From the NCBI GenBank assembly GCA_011041825.1, contig DRAO01000080.1, positions 1 to 7,265 of the forward strand: a DNA stretch of 7,265 nt, in the 5' to 3' direction. This document shows, in pieces, positions 1-6,607 of this stretch (the stretch's first letter is position 1; each line of letters opens with the position of its first letter). A model generated the notes under the pieces. That model was not told the DNA's origin and did not search any database. It worked only from the letters and a program-made list of their open reading frames with translations. Made by a program: the position numbers and the translations under genes. The DNA comes from Chloroflexota bacterium (GTDB lineage Bacteria > Chloroflexota > Anaerolineae > SpSt-600).

Positions 1-6
1 GAGAAA

Positions 7-79
7 GGGCGCTGGAAGCGCCCCGGCTAGCCCGCCTTTGGCGGGCTTTCACTGCTCAGACCGGGGCTTTTAGCCCCGG
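7..79 (+). terminator. Three tandem GC-rich hairpins (terminator or leader region)
   Basis: Three perfect stem-loops follow one another. At 7-23 a 7-bp stem (GGGCGCT/AGCGCCC) has a GGA loop. At 29-47 an 8-bp stem (AGCCCGCC/GGCGGGCT) has a TTT loop and is followed by TTC. At 61-79 an 8-bp stem (CCGGGGCT/AGCCCCGG) has a TTT loop and is followed by CTTGTTA. The second and third resemble intrinsic terminators with short T tracts, so they most likely end an upstream transcript lying outside the window. Their position just before the response-regulator gene also allows a leader role. CCCCGG at 21-26 is complementary to CCGGGG at 61-66, so an alternative long-range pairing could compete with the first and third hairpins. 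Confidence 0.55.
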
Positions 80-128
80 CTTGTTATGTGAACAGGGTTA
101 AGCGCAGAGCTAACGCCTGGGAGGGAAT

Positions 129-914
129 ATGGGCATCGAAGTACTGGTGGTGGACAACGATGAAGCCTTTGCCACCATTCTTAAAGAGGGCTTGGAATCA
201 CAGGGAGATTATCAGGTCTCCATCGCCACCTCCGGTGAAGAAGCCTTAACAAAAGTCGTGGAAGGCTCGTTCAGGTTAGCCATCGTGGATATGGGCCTCA
301 AAGATATGGAAGCCCTCACCCTCCTCAAGGCTTTGCGGGAGGTGAAGCCTTCCCTCAGGATGATGGTAATACCCGTGGATGACGAAGAAGTGCAGCTAAA
401 TGGCATTGAAATCCTGGGCACCATACCGAAGCCCTTCTTTATAGGGGAGCTATCCGACCTCATCAAAGAGGCGCTATCCCGCAAGCCAATATATACCGAG
501 GAAGCAAAAACGGCAGCCCCTTCCAGCTCCTCCCGGCCTTCCTCAGCCTCTCCTGCCCCGGCGGAGATTTTCAGCACCTTGGAGAAGCATCAGGGGGAAT
601 TGAATGCCTACCAGATTGCCTTTGGTAAACCCCCCGAGGCTCCTGTATGGGTTGGAGGGGAGGAGGAAAAGGCTCATTCCCTGTATTCCTGGGTTGCAGG
701 CATCTTCGAAGGAGAGCTTCCCCTCCCGGGCCGGAGGGAGACAGGGGAGCTGTACTATCGAGGGGATGGAGGCAGCATCTATGCCCTCAGGATGGATAAA
801 GGCTTTATCCTGGCGGCTGTGTTCTACACGGATGTGCCCTTGGGAATGGTCCGATTCCGTATGAAACGGCTGGAGGAAGAATTGCGGAAATTGGTAGAAA
901 GACAGGAGGAGTAG
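129..914 (+). CDS. Response regulator receiver protein with C-terminal roadblock/LC7-like domain
   Basis: This 261-residue protein is probably a cytoplasmic signalling protein. Residues 1-118 form a CheY-like receiver: acidic pocket D9/D11 in VVDND, phospho-acceptor D54 in AIVDMGLKD, and conserved K101 in IPKPF. The usual switch Thr/Ser after beta-4 is missing, since the aligned position is P82 in MMVIPVDD. Residues 126-146 are a Ser/Pro/Ala-rich linker. Residues about 147-261 form an alpha/beta unit ending in a hydrophobic strand (GFILAAVFY), an LGMVRFRM segment and a charged helix. This pattern resembles roadblock/LC7 (MglB-like) domains, which regulate small GTPases or act as dimerisation modules. 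That assignment is by pattern only. There is no DNA-binding domain. ATG at 129 follows GGGAGGG at a good distance. It is the first gene of the operon, ending 6 nt before polA, so the two are likely co-transcribed and translationally coupled. Confidence 0.85.
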   Translation: MGIEVLVVDNDEAFATILKEGLESQGDYQVSIATSGEEALTKVVEGSFRLAIVDMGLKDMEALTLLKALREVKPSLRMMVIPVDDEEVQLNGIEILGTIPKPFFIGELSDLIKEALSRKPIYTEEAKTAAPSSSSRPSSASPAPAEIFSTLEKHQGELNAYQIAFGKPPEAPVWVGGEEEKAHSLYSWVAGIFEGELPLPGRRETGELYYRGDGGSIYALRMDKGFILAAVFYTDVPLGMVRFRMKRLEEELRKLVERQEE

Positions 915-920
915 GCGGAG

Positions 921-3680
921 ATGAAGAAATTGGTGATTGTGGATGGGCATGCTCTGGCTTTCCGGGCTTACCACGCTTTGCCCCTCTCTATGAGCACATC
1001 TAAAGGCGAGCCGACCAATGCCGTCTACGGCTTTACCTCGATGTTGCTCAACGTCCTCAAGGAAGAGAAGCCCGATTACATAGCTGTCGCCTTTGACACG
1101 GGCAAGAGCTTCCGTCACGAGGAATTCACTGAATATAAAGCTAACCGGGCTAAAATGGGCCCGGATTTGGATGTGCAAATAAAGCGCATCTATCAGATTG
1201 TCGAAGCATTAGGGGTGAAGAGCATCGGTGTGAAAGGCTACGAAGCCGATGACATCCTGGGCACCCTGGCCCGCAAAGCTGCTGAACAGGGGATAGAGAC
1301 CCTCATCGTAACCGGTGACACCGATGCCTTCCAGCTCATAGGCCCGAAAGTGCGGGTGCTCACCTCGGGCCGTCGCTTCTCCGATACCATCGTGTATGAC
1401 CGGGAGAAAATCCTGGCACGCTATGGCCTGGAACCTCACCAGTTGATTGATTACAAAGCCCTGGTGGGGGATAAGACCGATAATATCCCTGGCGTAAAGG
1501 GCATCGGGGAGAAGACAGCCGCTAAATTGCTCCGGAAATATGGGAGTTTGGAGAACATCTACCGGCACCTGGATGAAATCACCCCGCCCCGGCTGAAGGA
1601 GATTCTGGCACAAAATCGGGACAGGGCTTTCCTGAACAAGGACCTGGTGACCATCCGCACCAACGTGCCTTTGGATGTGGATTTGGAATCCCTACGTTAC
1701 CAGGGGTATGACGAAAAGAAGGTTAAGGAAATCTTCCGGGAGCTGGAATTCCGCACTTTGTTCAAACGTCTCCCCGAACGTGGTGAGGAGGTCCGTCAAC
1801 TTTCTTTCCTGAGCAAGGTTGAGGTGCACCCCAAGCCCGAATTGGGCCATTACGAAGCGGTGCAGGATGAGCAGGCTCTAAATAGACTGGTGGGGAAGTT
1901 ATCCGAAGCCTCAGCCATCGCTTTGGACGTTGAAACCACCGATGTAAACCCTATGAGAGCCGAGCTTGTGGGCCTCTCCCTCACCACCCGGGAAGGAGAG
2001 GGGTATTACATCCCGGTGGGCCATCGGGAAGGAGAACAATTGCCCTGGGAGGTGGTGCGGGGGAAGCTCAGGCCCATCCTGGAAGATGAGACCATCCCCA
2101 AATACGCCCATCACGCTAAATACGATATGCTTATCCTGCTCCGCAACGGCATAACGGTGAAGGGCCTCACCTTTGATACAATGGTGGCAGGCTGGCTGGT
2201 AGACCCCACCGGGCGTCATGTGAACCTCAAGGAGTTGGCCTGGAAGTACCTTGGCGTGGAGATGACCCCTATCGAGGACCTCATCGGCAAGGGCAAATCA
2301 CAAATCACGATGGATTTAGTTCCCATATCCAGGGCAACCCCCTATGCTGCTGCCGATGTGGATATGACATACCGGCTGGTGAAGGTCTTGGGCGAAAGGC
2401 TTAAGGAACTCGGCCTGGAAAAGCTCTTCTACGAGGTGGAGATGCCCCTGGTGCCCGTGCTTATGGATATGGAAATGACCGGGGTGAAGCTGGATGTTGA
2501 CTTCCTGAAGGAGATGTCCAGGGAATTGAGCCAGAGGCTGGGTGAACTGGAGGAGGAAATCTACAGGTGGGTTGGCTACCGCTTCAACGTCAACTCCTCC
2601 CGGCAGCTATCCGAAGCCCTTTTCGGCAAGCTGGGCATCTCGGCCCAGGGAATCCCCAAGACCAAATCCGGGCATTATTCCACCTCAGCGGACGTGCTGG
2701 AGAAGCTGCGGGGACGCCACCCCGTGGTGGAACTCCTGCTGGAGCACCGCCACCTGGCCAAGATAAAATCCACCTATGCAGATGCTTTGCCCAAGATGGT
2801 GAACCCGGCCACCGGGCGGGTGCATACCTCGTATAACCAGACGGGCACTGTCACCGGGAGGCTTTCCTCCAGCGAGCCCAACCTCCAGAACATACCCACC
2901 CGCACCGATGTGGGTAAAGCCGTCCGCAAGGCCTTCATCGCCGAAGAAGGCTGGCTCCTCCTCTCGGCGGATTACTCCCAGGTGGAACTCCGGATACTGG
3001 CTCACATCACCGGAGACGAGGGCTTGCTGGAGGCTTTCCGCAAGGGCGAGGACATCCACGCCAGCACCGCCTCGGCCATCCTGGATGTGCCGATAGACCA
3101 GGTGACCCCGGATATGCGTCGCCTGGCCAAAACCGTGAACTTCGGCATCATCTACGGTATGAGTGCTTATGGCCTGGCTGAGCAGACCGGCCTTACACCT
3201 GAAGAAGCTCACGAGTTCATCCAGAACTATTTTGCCCGCTATCCGAAGGTGAAGGAATACGTGGAAACCACCAAGGCCAAGGCCAGGCAGGAGGGTTACG
3301 TGGAGACCTTGCTGGGCCGTCGCCGCTACTTCCCGGAACTGGCCCCCGATAGCAAGGCCCATCACACCGTTAAAGCTGCCGCCGAACGGATGGCTATCAA
3401 CGCTCCCATTCAGGGCAGCGCAGCCGACATCATCAAGATAGCGATGGTGCGCCTGCACAAGGCCCTGAAGGAACGAAAGCTCCGAAGCCGCATAATCCTC
3501 CAGGTACACGATGAACTGGTCCTGGAAGTGCCTGAGGAGGAGATGAAGGAAGTGCCTTCTTTGGTGAAACAGGTGATGGAAGGAGCTTACGAACTGAAAG
3601 CCCCCCTTAAGGTGGATCTGGAAGTGGGGAAGAACTGGGGGGAGTTGAAGGAAATTCAGGAAGTGGAGGGAGGCCTATGA
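921..3680 (+). CDS. polA: DNA polymerase I (5'-nuclease, 3'-5' proofreading exonuclease, polymerase)
   Basis: A full-length 919-residue family A polymerase that removes RNA primers and fills gaps in replication and repair. Residues 1 to about 290 are the 5'-nuclease, with metal ligands D8, D59, E108, D110, D111, D133, D135, D184 and D187 and the helix-hairpin-helix GVKGIGEKTA near 191-200. Residues about 305-500 are the 3'-5' exonuclease, and its catalytic acids are kept: D336 and E338 (DVETT), D402 (AKYD) and Y475/D479 (YAAAD). Proofreading is therefore probably active, although the Asn usual in Exo II is H398. Residues about 505-919 are the polymerase: motif A DYSQVELR (D684), motif B with R733, K737, F741 and Y745, and motif C QVHDE (D864). 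F741 is the residue associated with dideoxynucleotide discrimination. ATG at 921 follows GGAGGAG, which overlaps the stop of the preceding gene. The TGA overlaps the next start (ATGA). Confidence 0.98.
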   Translation: MKKLVIVDGHALAFRAYHALPLSMSTSKGEPTNAVYGFTSMLLNVLKEEKPDYIAVAFDTGKSFRHEEFTEYKANRAKMGPDLDVQIKRIYQIVEALGVKSIGVKGYEADDILGTLARKAAEQGIETLIVTGDTDAFQLIGPKVRVLTSGRRFSDTIVYDREKILARYGLEPHQLIDYKALVGDKTDNIPGVKGIGEKTAAKLLRKYGSLENIYRHLDEITPPRLKEILAQNRDRAFLNKDLVTIRTNVPLDVDLESLRYQGYDEKKVKEIFRELEFRTLFKRLPERGEEVRQLSFLSKVEVHPKPELGHYEAVQDEQALNRLVGKLSEASAIALDVETTDVNPMRAELVGLSLTTREGEGYYIPVGHREGEQLPWEVVRGKLRPILEDETIPKYAHHAKYDMLILLRNGITVKGLTFDTMVAGWLVDPTGRHVNLKELAWKYLGVEMTPIEDLIGKGKSQITMDLVPISRATPYAAADVDMTYRLVKVLGERLKELGLEKLFYEVEMPLVPVLMDMEMTGVKLDVDFLKEMSRELSQRLGELEEEIYRWVGYRFNVNSSRQLSEALFGKLGISAQGIPKTKSGHYSTSADVLEKLRGRHPVVELLLEHRHLAKIKSTYADALPKMVNPATGRVHTSYNQTGTVTGRLSSSEPNLQNIPTRTDVGKAVRKAFIAEEGWLLLSADYSQVELRILAHITGDEGLLEAFRKGEDIHASTASAILDVPIDQVTPDMRRLAKTVNFGIIYGMSAYGLAEQTGLTPEEAHEFIQNYFARYPKVKEYVETTKAKARQEGYVETLLGRRRYFPELAPDSKAHHTVKAAAERMAINAPIQGSAADIIKIAMVRLHKALKERKLRSRIILQVHDELVLEVPEEEMKEVPSLVKQVMEGAYELKAPLKVDLEVGKNWGELKEIQEVEGGL

Positions 3681-4969
3681 AAAGGATGAGTTTAATTGTG
3701 CTGTTGGTAATCCTTTCCCTTACGCTGATGGCCTGCCAATTGGAATTCAGCTTTCCAAAGCTCCTGCAAGCGGGGAAGAGCGCTCCTACTGCGCCTGCAA
3801 CAGCTGTGACTGAAGAACGCCCCGTTGTCAAACCCACTCCCACCCCGAGGAGGATAGTGGTGGCGGGGAAGGTGTTGGATGCGGAGGAAGAGCAATTACT
3901 GGTCAGCATCTATGAGAGGGTTAATCCTTCGGTGGTGAACATCCGGGTGACTAAGAAGGTGAAACTGGGGGAGGAGTTTAAGTTTCCCAACATTGTCCCG
4001 GAGCTCCCCTTCACACTTCCCTTCGGTTCGCCTGGGCTTCCCTTTGCCACCCCTCCTGAGGAATTCTTCCAGGAGGGTGTAGGCTCCGGTTTCGTGTGGG
4101 ATGAAGAAGGCCATATAGTCACCAACTACCATGTGGTAGAAGGGGCTGATGAAGTGGAGGTCACCTTCTACAACGGAGATTCAACCCTGGCCAGCGTGGT
4201 GGGCACTGACCCGGACAGCGATGTCGCCGTAATTAAAGTTGACGAGCTTCCTCAGGGTGTGCATCCAGTGGATTTGGGCGATTCGGACCAGGTCAAGGTG
4301 GGCCAGAGGGCAATCGCCATCGGTAACCCCTTTGGCTTGCAGGGGACGATGACGGTTGGGATTATCAGTGGCCTGGGACGGGTGTTGCGACCGGGGACAA
4401 CCCAGTTCTCCATCCCCGAGGTTATCCAGACCGATGCCGCCATCAACCCTGGCAACTCGGGTGGGCCACTGCTGGATTCGCAGGGACGGGTCATAGGCAT
4501 TAACACTGCCATCAAATCCCCGGTGAGGGCAAGCGCAGGGGTTGGTTTCGCCGTCCCCATTAACCTGGTTAAGAAAGTGGTCCCCAGCCTGATTGAGAGG
4601 GGATACTATGAGTACCCCTGGCTGGGCATCAGGGGTATGAGTGTGACCAGGGCCATTGCCGAGGAGTTTGACCTCCCTGTCAAGCGGGGAGCCCTGGTTA
4701 TAGAGGTGATTAGGGACAGCCCGGCGGATAAGGCGGGGCTTCAGGGAGCGAAGAAAGAGGTCAAGTTCCGGGGAGAACCCCTGGGCATAGGCGGGGATAT
4801 CATCATAGCCATTGATGGCCAGGAAGTGCGCAAGTTTGAGGATTTGCTGGTTTACCTGGTTCGCAACACCACTGTGGGCCAGGAAGTTACCCTTACGGTA
4901 ATCCGGGACGGGGAGGAGAAGGAGATAAAGGTGAAGCTGGGCAAGCGCCCTAAGGTCATCAAAGAATAA
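3677..4969 (+). CDS. HtrA/DegP-type serine protease, lipoprotein, one PDZ domain (copy 1)
   Basis: A 430-residue surface quality-control protease that should degrade misfolded or damaged extracytoplasmic proteins. The N-terminus is a signal peptide (MKRM, a hydrophobic core, then LMAC) with C20 as the likely lipidated cysteine; Met at -2 is slightly off the lipobox consensus. A Pro/Thr/Lys-rich tether covers about 35-60. The trypsin-like domain spans about 70-300 with the complete triad H152 (TNYHVV), D182 (DSDVAV) and S261 (GNSGGP). It has a long Pro/Phe-rich loop at about 96-133, at the place of the regulatory LA loop in DegP. A single PDZ domain follows (about 312-420, beginning YPWLGI), with an insertion between KAGL and GGDIIIAIDG. 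Its ATG overlaps the polA stop as ATGA, with GGAGGGAGG just upstream, which implies translational coupling. The exact family member (HtrA, DegP or HhoA) cannot be decided from sequence alone. Confidence 0.94.
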   Translation: MKRMSLIVLLVILSLTLMACQLEFSFPKLLQAGKSAPTAPATAVTEERPVVKPTPTPRRIVVAGKVLDAEEEQLLVSIYERVNPSVVNIRVTKKVKLGEEFKFPNIVPELPFTLPFGSPGLPFATPPEEFFQEGVGSGFVWDEEGHIVTNYHVVEGADEVEVTFYNGDSTLASVVGTDPDSDVAVIKVDELPQGVHPVDLGDSDQVKVGQRAIAIGNPFGLQGTMTVGIISGLGRVLRPGTTQFSIPEVIQTDAAINPGNSGGPLLDSQGRVIGINTAIKSPVRASAGVGFAVPINLVKKVVPSLIERGYYEYPWLGIRGMSVTRAIAEEFDLPVKRGALVIEVIRDSPADKAGLQGAKKEVKFRGEPLGIGGDIIIAIDGQEVRKFEDLLVYLVRNTTVGQEVTLTVIRDGEEKEIKVKLGKRPKVIKE

Positions 4970-4988
4970 AGCGCAACAGGAGGGTTAT

Positions 4989-6152
4989 ATGTCCAAACGA
5001 TGGCTTCTCTTAACAATCGCAAGCTTGCTGGTATTAACGGGGTGTGCTTTGGTCAGCGGCACCGCACGCATTCTACACACCGTCATATCCATCACACCCA
5101 CGCCTACGCTGGTTCCAACCCCCACCACGGCTCCCGTAACTTCTGGCGTGGTGGATACGGAGGAACAGATTATCATCAACGTCTATAAAAAAGCAGCCCC
5201 TTCGGTGGTGAACATAACGACCAGGATTTTGCAGTGGGATTTCTTCTTCGGGGTTTATCCTGAAGAAGGAGCGGGGTCAGGTTTTGTGTACGATAAGGAA
5301 GGGCATATCGTAACCAATTACCACGTTATAGAAGGAGCCCAGTCCATAGAGGTGAGCCTGGGCGAGGACATCGTAGTTCCTGCCAAGGTGGTGGGGGCAG
5401 ACCCTCCCAATGACCTGGCGGTGCTTAAGGTGGAGGTGCCCCCTGATAAGCTGGTGCCGGTGGAATTGGGGAGCTCTTCCAACCTGCAAGTGGGGCAGAG
5501 GGCCATAGCCATCGGCAACCCGTTTGGGCGGTTTGAGCGGACGTTGACGGTAGGGGTGATAAGCGCCTTAAACCGGACGCTGAAGCTGGAAGGGGGACGT
5601 ATGATCCGGCACCTGATTCAAACCGATGCAGCCATAAACCCCGGCAACTCGGGTGGGCCTCTCTTGGATTCGCACGGGCGGGTGATAGGGGTTAACACGG
5701 CCATCGTCTCCCCGAGCAGAGCCTCGGCAGGCGTGGGGTTCGCAATTCCCGTGGATACGGTCAAGCGGGTAGTCCCCGAACTCATCGCTTATGGGCGTTA
5801 CCGCCACCCCTGGCTTGGCATACTGGGTTACTCCATAACTCCGGGGTTCGCCAAGAGGCTTGGGTTGCCGGTGGAGGAAGGCATACTTGTAGCCAAGGTC
5901 TACCGCAACAGCCCTGCTGCTAAAGCGGGCATTCGTGGGGCCAGAAAGGAGTTGATAATCGGCAACCGCACCGTGCTGGTGGGAGGGGATATTATCACTG
6001 CCATAGATGGCCATCCTCTCAAAAGCGTGGATGAATTGGATGCTTACCTGGAGGATAACACAAGGGTGGGCCAGGAAGTTGAACTGGAATTGATAAGGAG
6101 GGGTAAGACCATTAAAATAAAGGCGGTGTTAGAGGAGGAACCTCGCCAATAA
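4989..6152 (+). CDS. HtrA/DegP-type serine protease, lipoprotein, one PDZ domain (copy 2)
   Basis: A 387-residue paralogue of the preceding protease with the same plan. A short signal peptide ends in a consensus lipobox LTGC (C19), followed by a Thr/Pro-rich tether (about 35-52). The trypsin-like domain (about 57-260) carries H112 (TNYHVI), D142 (PNDLAV) and S221 (GNSGGP), and one PDZ domain lies at about 272-378. It shares long identical blocks with copy 1 around the active-site serine (QTDAAINPGNSGGPLLDS) and GQRAIAIGNPFG. It lacks the long Pro/Phe loop of copy 1, having only a short aromatic segment (LQWDFFFGVYPEEG). The PDZ insertion before GGDIITAIDG is kept, so both descend from one duplicated ancestor or belong to the same subfamily. 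AGGAGGG at 4978-4984 gives a strong ribosome site 4 nt before the ATG. It is the last gene of the operon. Both copies look catalytically competent. Confidence 0.94.
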   Translation: MSKRWLLLTIASLLVLTGCALVSGTARILHTVISITPTPTLVPTPTTAPVTSGVVDTEEQIIINVYKKAAPSVVNITTRILQWDFFFGVYPEEGAGSGFVYDKEGHIVTNYHVIEGAQSIEVSLGEDIVVPAKVVGADPPNDLAVLKVEVPPDKLVPVELGSSSNLQVGQRAIAIGNPFGRFERTLTVGVISALNRTLKLEGGRMIRHLIQTDAAINPGNSGGPLLDSHGRVIGVNTAIVSPSRASAGVGFAIPVDTVKRVVPELIAYGRYRHPWLGILGYSITPGFAKRLGLPVEEGILVAKVYRNSPAAKAGIRGARKELIIGNRTVLVGGDIITAIDGHPLKSVDELDAYLEDNTRVGQEVELELIRRGKTIKIKAVLEEEPRQ

Positions 6153-6161
6153 GGAATATAA

Positions 6162-6206
6162 AAGTCATATTTGGACGGCAACCGAGCTGCCGTCCAAATA
6201 TGACTT
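6162..6206. terminator. 19-bp perfect inverted repeat between convergent genes, likely bidirectional terminator
   Basis: Arms 6162-6180 and 6188-6206 are perfectly complementary over 19 bp (AAGTCATATTTGGACGGCA and its reverse complement), with a 7-nt loop ACCGAGC. It starts 10 nt after the stop of the second protease and lies about 50 nt beyond the stop of the convergent fmdB-type gene. Read on the minus strand it is followed by TTATATT, and with the two T at the arm end this gives TTTTATATT, a fair U tract. Read on the plus strand it is followed by CCCTCTTG, which is poor. It could therefore stop fmdB transcription well and the operon less efficiently. The stem is longer and more perfect than most intrinsic terminators, so a small palindromic repeat element is an alternative. 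Confidence 0.65.
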
Positions 6207-6254
6207 CCCTCTTGATTGATTAAATCCCCCTTTGATGTTCACCGTTTGCCCTGT

Positions 6255-6503
6255 TTATTCGCTTTCTCCCTCTTTAGAGGTCGTCTTCTCTCCCTTCTCT
6301 CCTTTCTTTTCGGTATTGTTGTTCTTTCGGGCGTAATCAGTGGTGTAAAAGCCCGAACCCTTGAAGATTATGCCAGGGGCGTGCAGCACACGGCGCACAT
6401 GGCGATGGCCATTAGGGCACTCAGTCACAGGAGGGTCAGAAAAGTGTTGCATCCTCTCAAAATGTATCCCGCAGTCGAGGCATTCGTACTCGTAGATTGG
6501 CAT
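6255..6503 (-). CDS. FmdB-family zinc-ribbon protein (small, putative regulatory)
   Basis: An 82-residue protein beginning MPIYEYEC, the hallmark N-terminus of the FmdB/CxxC_CxxC_SSSS family. These are short zinc-ribbon proteins of unproven function, often annotated as putative regulators. C8-x2-C11 forms the first knuckle. The second is C29-P-N-G-H33, so the usual fourth cysteine is absent and H33 or H35 probably supplies the ligand. The family block IIFKGSGFYTTDY follows at 45-57, then a charged Lys/Glu/Ser/Thr-rich tail (about 62-82) that looks disordered. ATG at 6503 is chosen because it gives the family N-terminus and lies 8 nt from GGAGG. The in-frame GTG at 6512 overlaps the SD, and the ATG at 6509 is only 2 nt from it. 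It lies downstream of hsp20 on the same strand but is separated by a terminator and has its own candidate promoter. Confidence 0.9.
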   Translation of the reverse strand: MPIYEYECLDCGIHFERMQHFSDPPVTECPNGHRHVRRVLHAPGIIFKGSGFYTTDYARKNNNTEKKGEKGEKTTSKEGESE

Positions 6504-6507
6504 AGCC

Positions 6508-6516
6508 ATCACCTCC
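6508..6516 (-). promoter_or_regulatory. Strong SD deciding the fmdB-type start
   Basis: On the minus strand GGAGGTGAT is complementary to the 3' end of 16S rRNA (ATCACCTCC). The last G of GGAGG is 8 nt from the ATG at 6503, which supports that start over the upstream GTG and ATG. The block GGAGGTGATGGCTATG is identical to the one in front of hsp20. Confidence 0.75.
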
Positions 6517-6532
6517 GCCGGTATATTTTAAA

Positions 6533-6567
6533 CCGTCAGGCGCCCTTCTCACCCAGGCGCCCGACGG
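6533..6567 (-). other. Stem-loop in the fmdB leader
   Basis: The arms 6533-6544 and 6556-6567 contain CCGTC/GACGG and GGCGCC/GGCGCC with an 11-nt loop. On the plus strand they are interrupted by an A-C mismatch (6538/6562). In the minus-strand RNA that position becomes a G-U wobble, giving an uninterrupted 12-bp stem, so the structure fits a role in the fmdB transcript. It is followed on the minus strand by TTTAAAATAT, too few U for a confident terminator. With the candidate promoter just upstream, the stem would sit at the very 5' end of the mRNA, where it could act as a stabiliser. A second terminator of hsp20 is the alternative. Confidence 0.5.
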
Positions 6568-6570
6568 CGT

Positions 6571-6599
6571 ATTTTAGCACAATTCTGCGTTTTAGGAAA
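6571..6599 (-). promoter_or_regulatory. Candidate sigma-70-type promoter for the fmdB-type gene
   Basis: On the minus strand TGCTAAAAT gives an extended -10 (TGN plus TAAAAT at 6576-6571, 5 of 6 matches to TATAAT). Seventeen nt upstream, TTTCCT (6599-6594) is a weak -35 with 3 of 6 matches. The site lies between the hsp20 terminator and the fmdB gene, where a promoter is expected. It predicts a transcript start near 6564. Confidence 0.4.
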
Positions 6600-6607
6600 G
6601 CGAATGC

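Noticed and set aside
1..30. Possible C-terminus of an upstream gene (frame 1 reads EKGRWKRPG then TAG at 28-30)
   Set aside because: Only ten codons are visible and they coincide with a perfect hairpin at 7-23. All three frames are open for a short stretch, so there is no support for coding.
80..128. Promoter for the operon between the third hairpin and the first start codon
   Set aside because: TTGTTATGTG offers a loose -10 but no -35 at suitable spacing, because the upstream sequence is the hairpin. The promoter may lie further upstream or outside the window.
543..3509. Long open frames on the minus strand opposite the receiver gene and polA (543-1178, 1209-1613, 2685-3509)
   Set aside because: The opposite strand encodes a full, motif-complete protein. 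These frames lack SD sites and recognisable motifs, and they are shadows of GC-rich coding sequence.
5568..6014. Minus-strand open frame opposite the second protease
   Set aside because: It overlaps the catalytic and PDZ coding region of a clear protease gene and shows no family features of its own.
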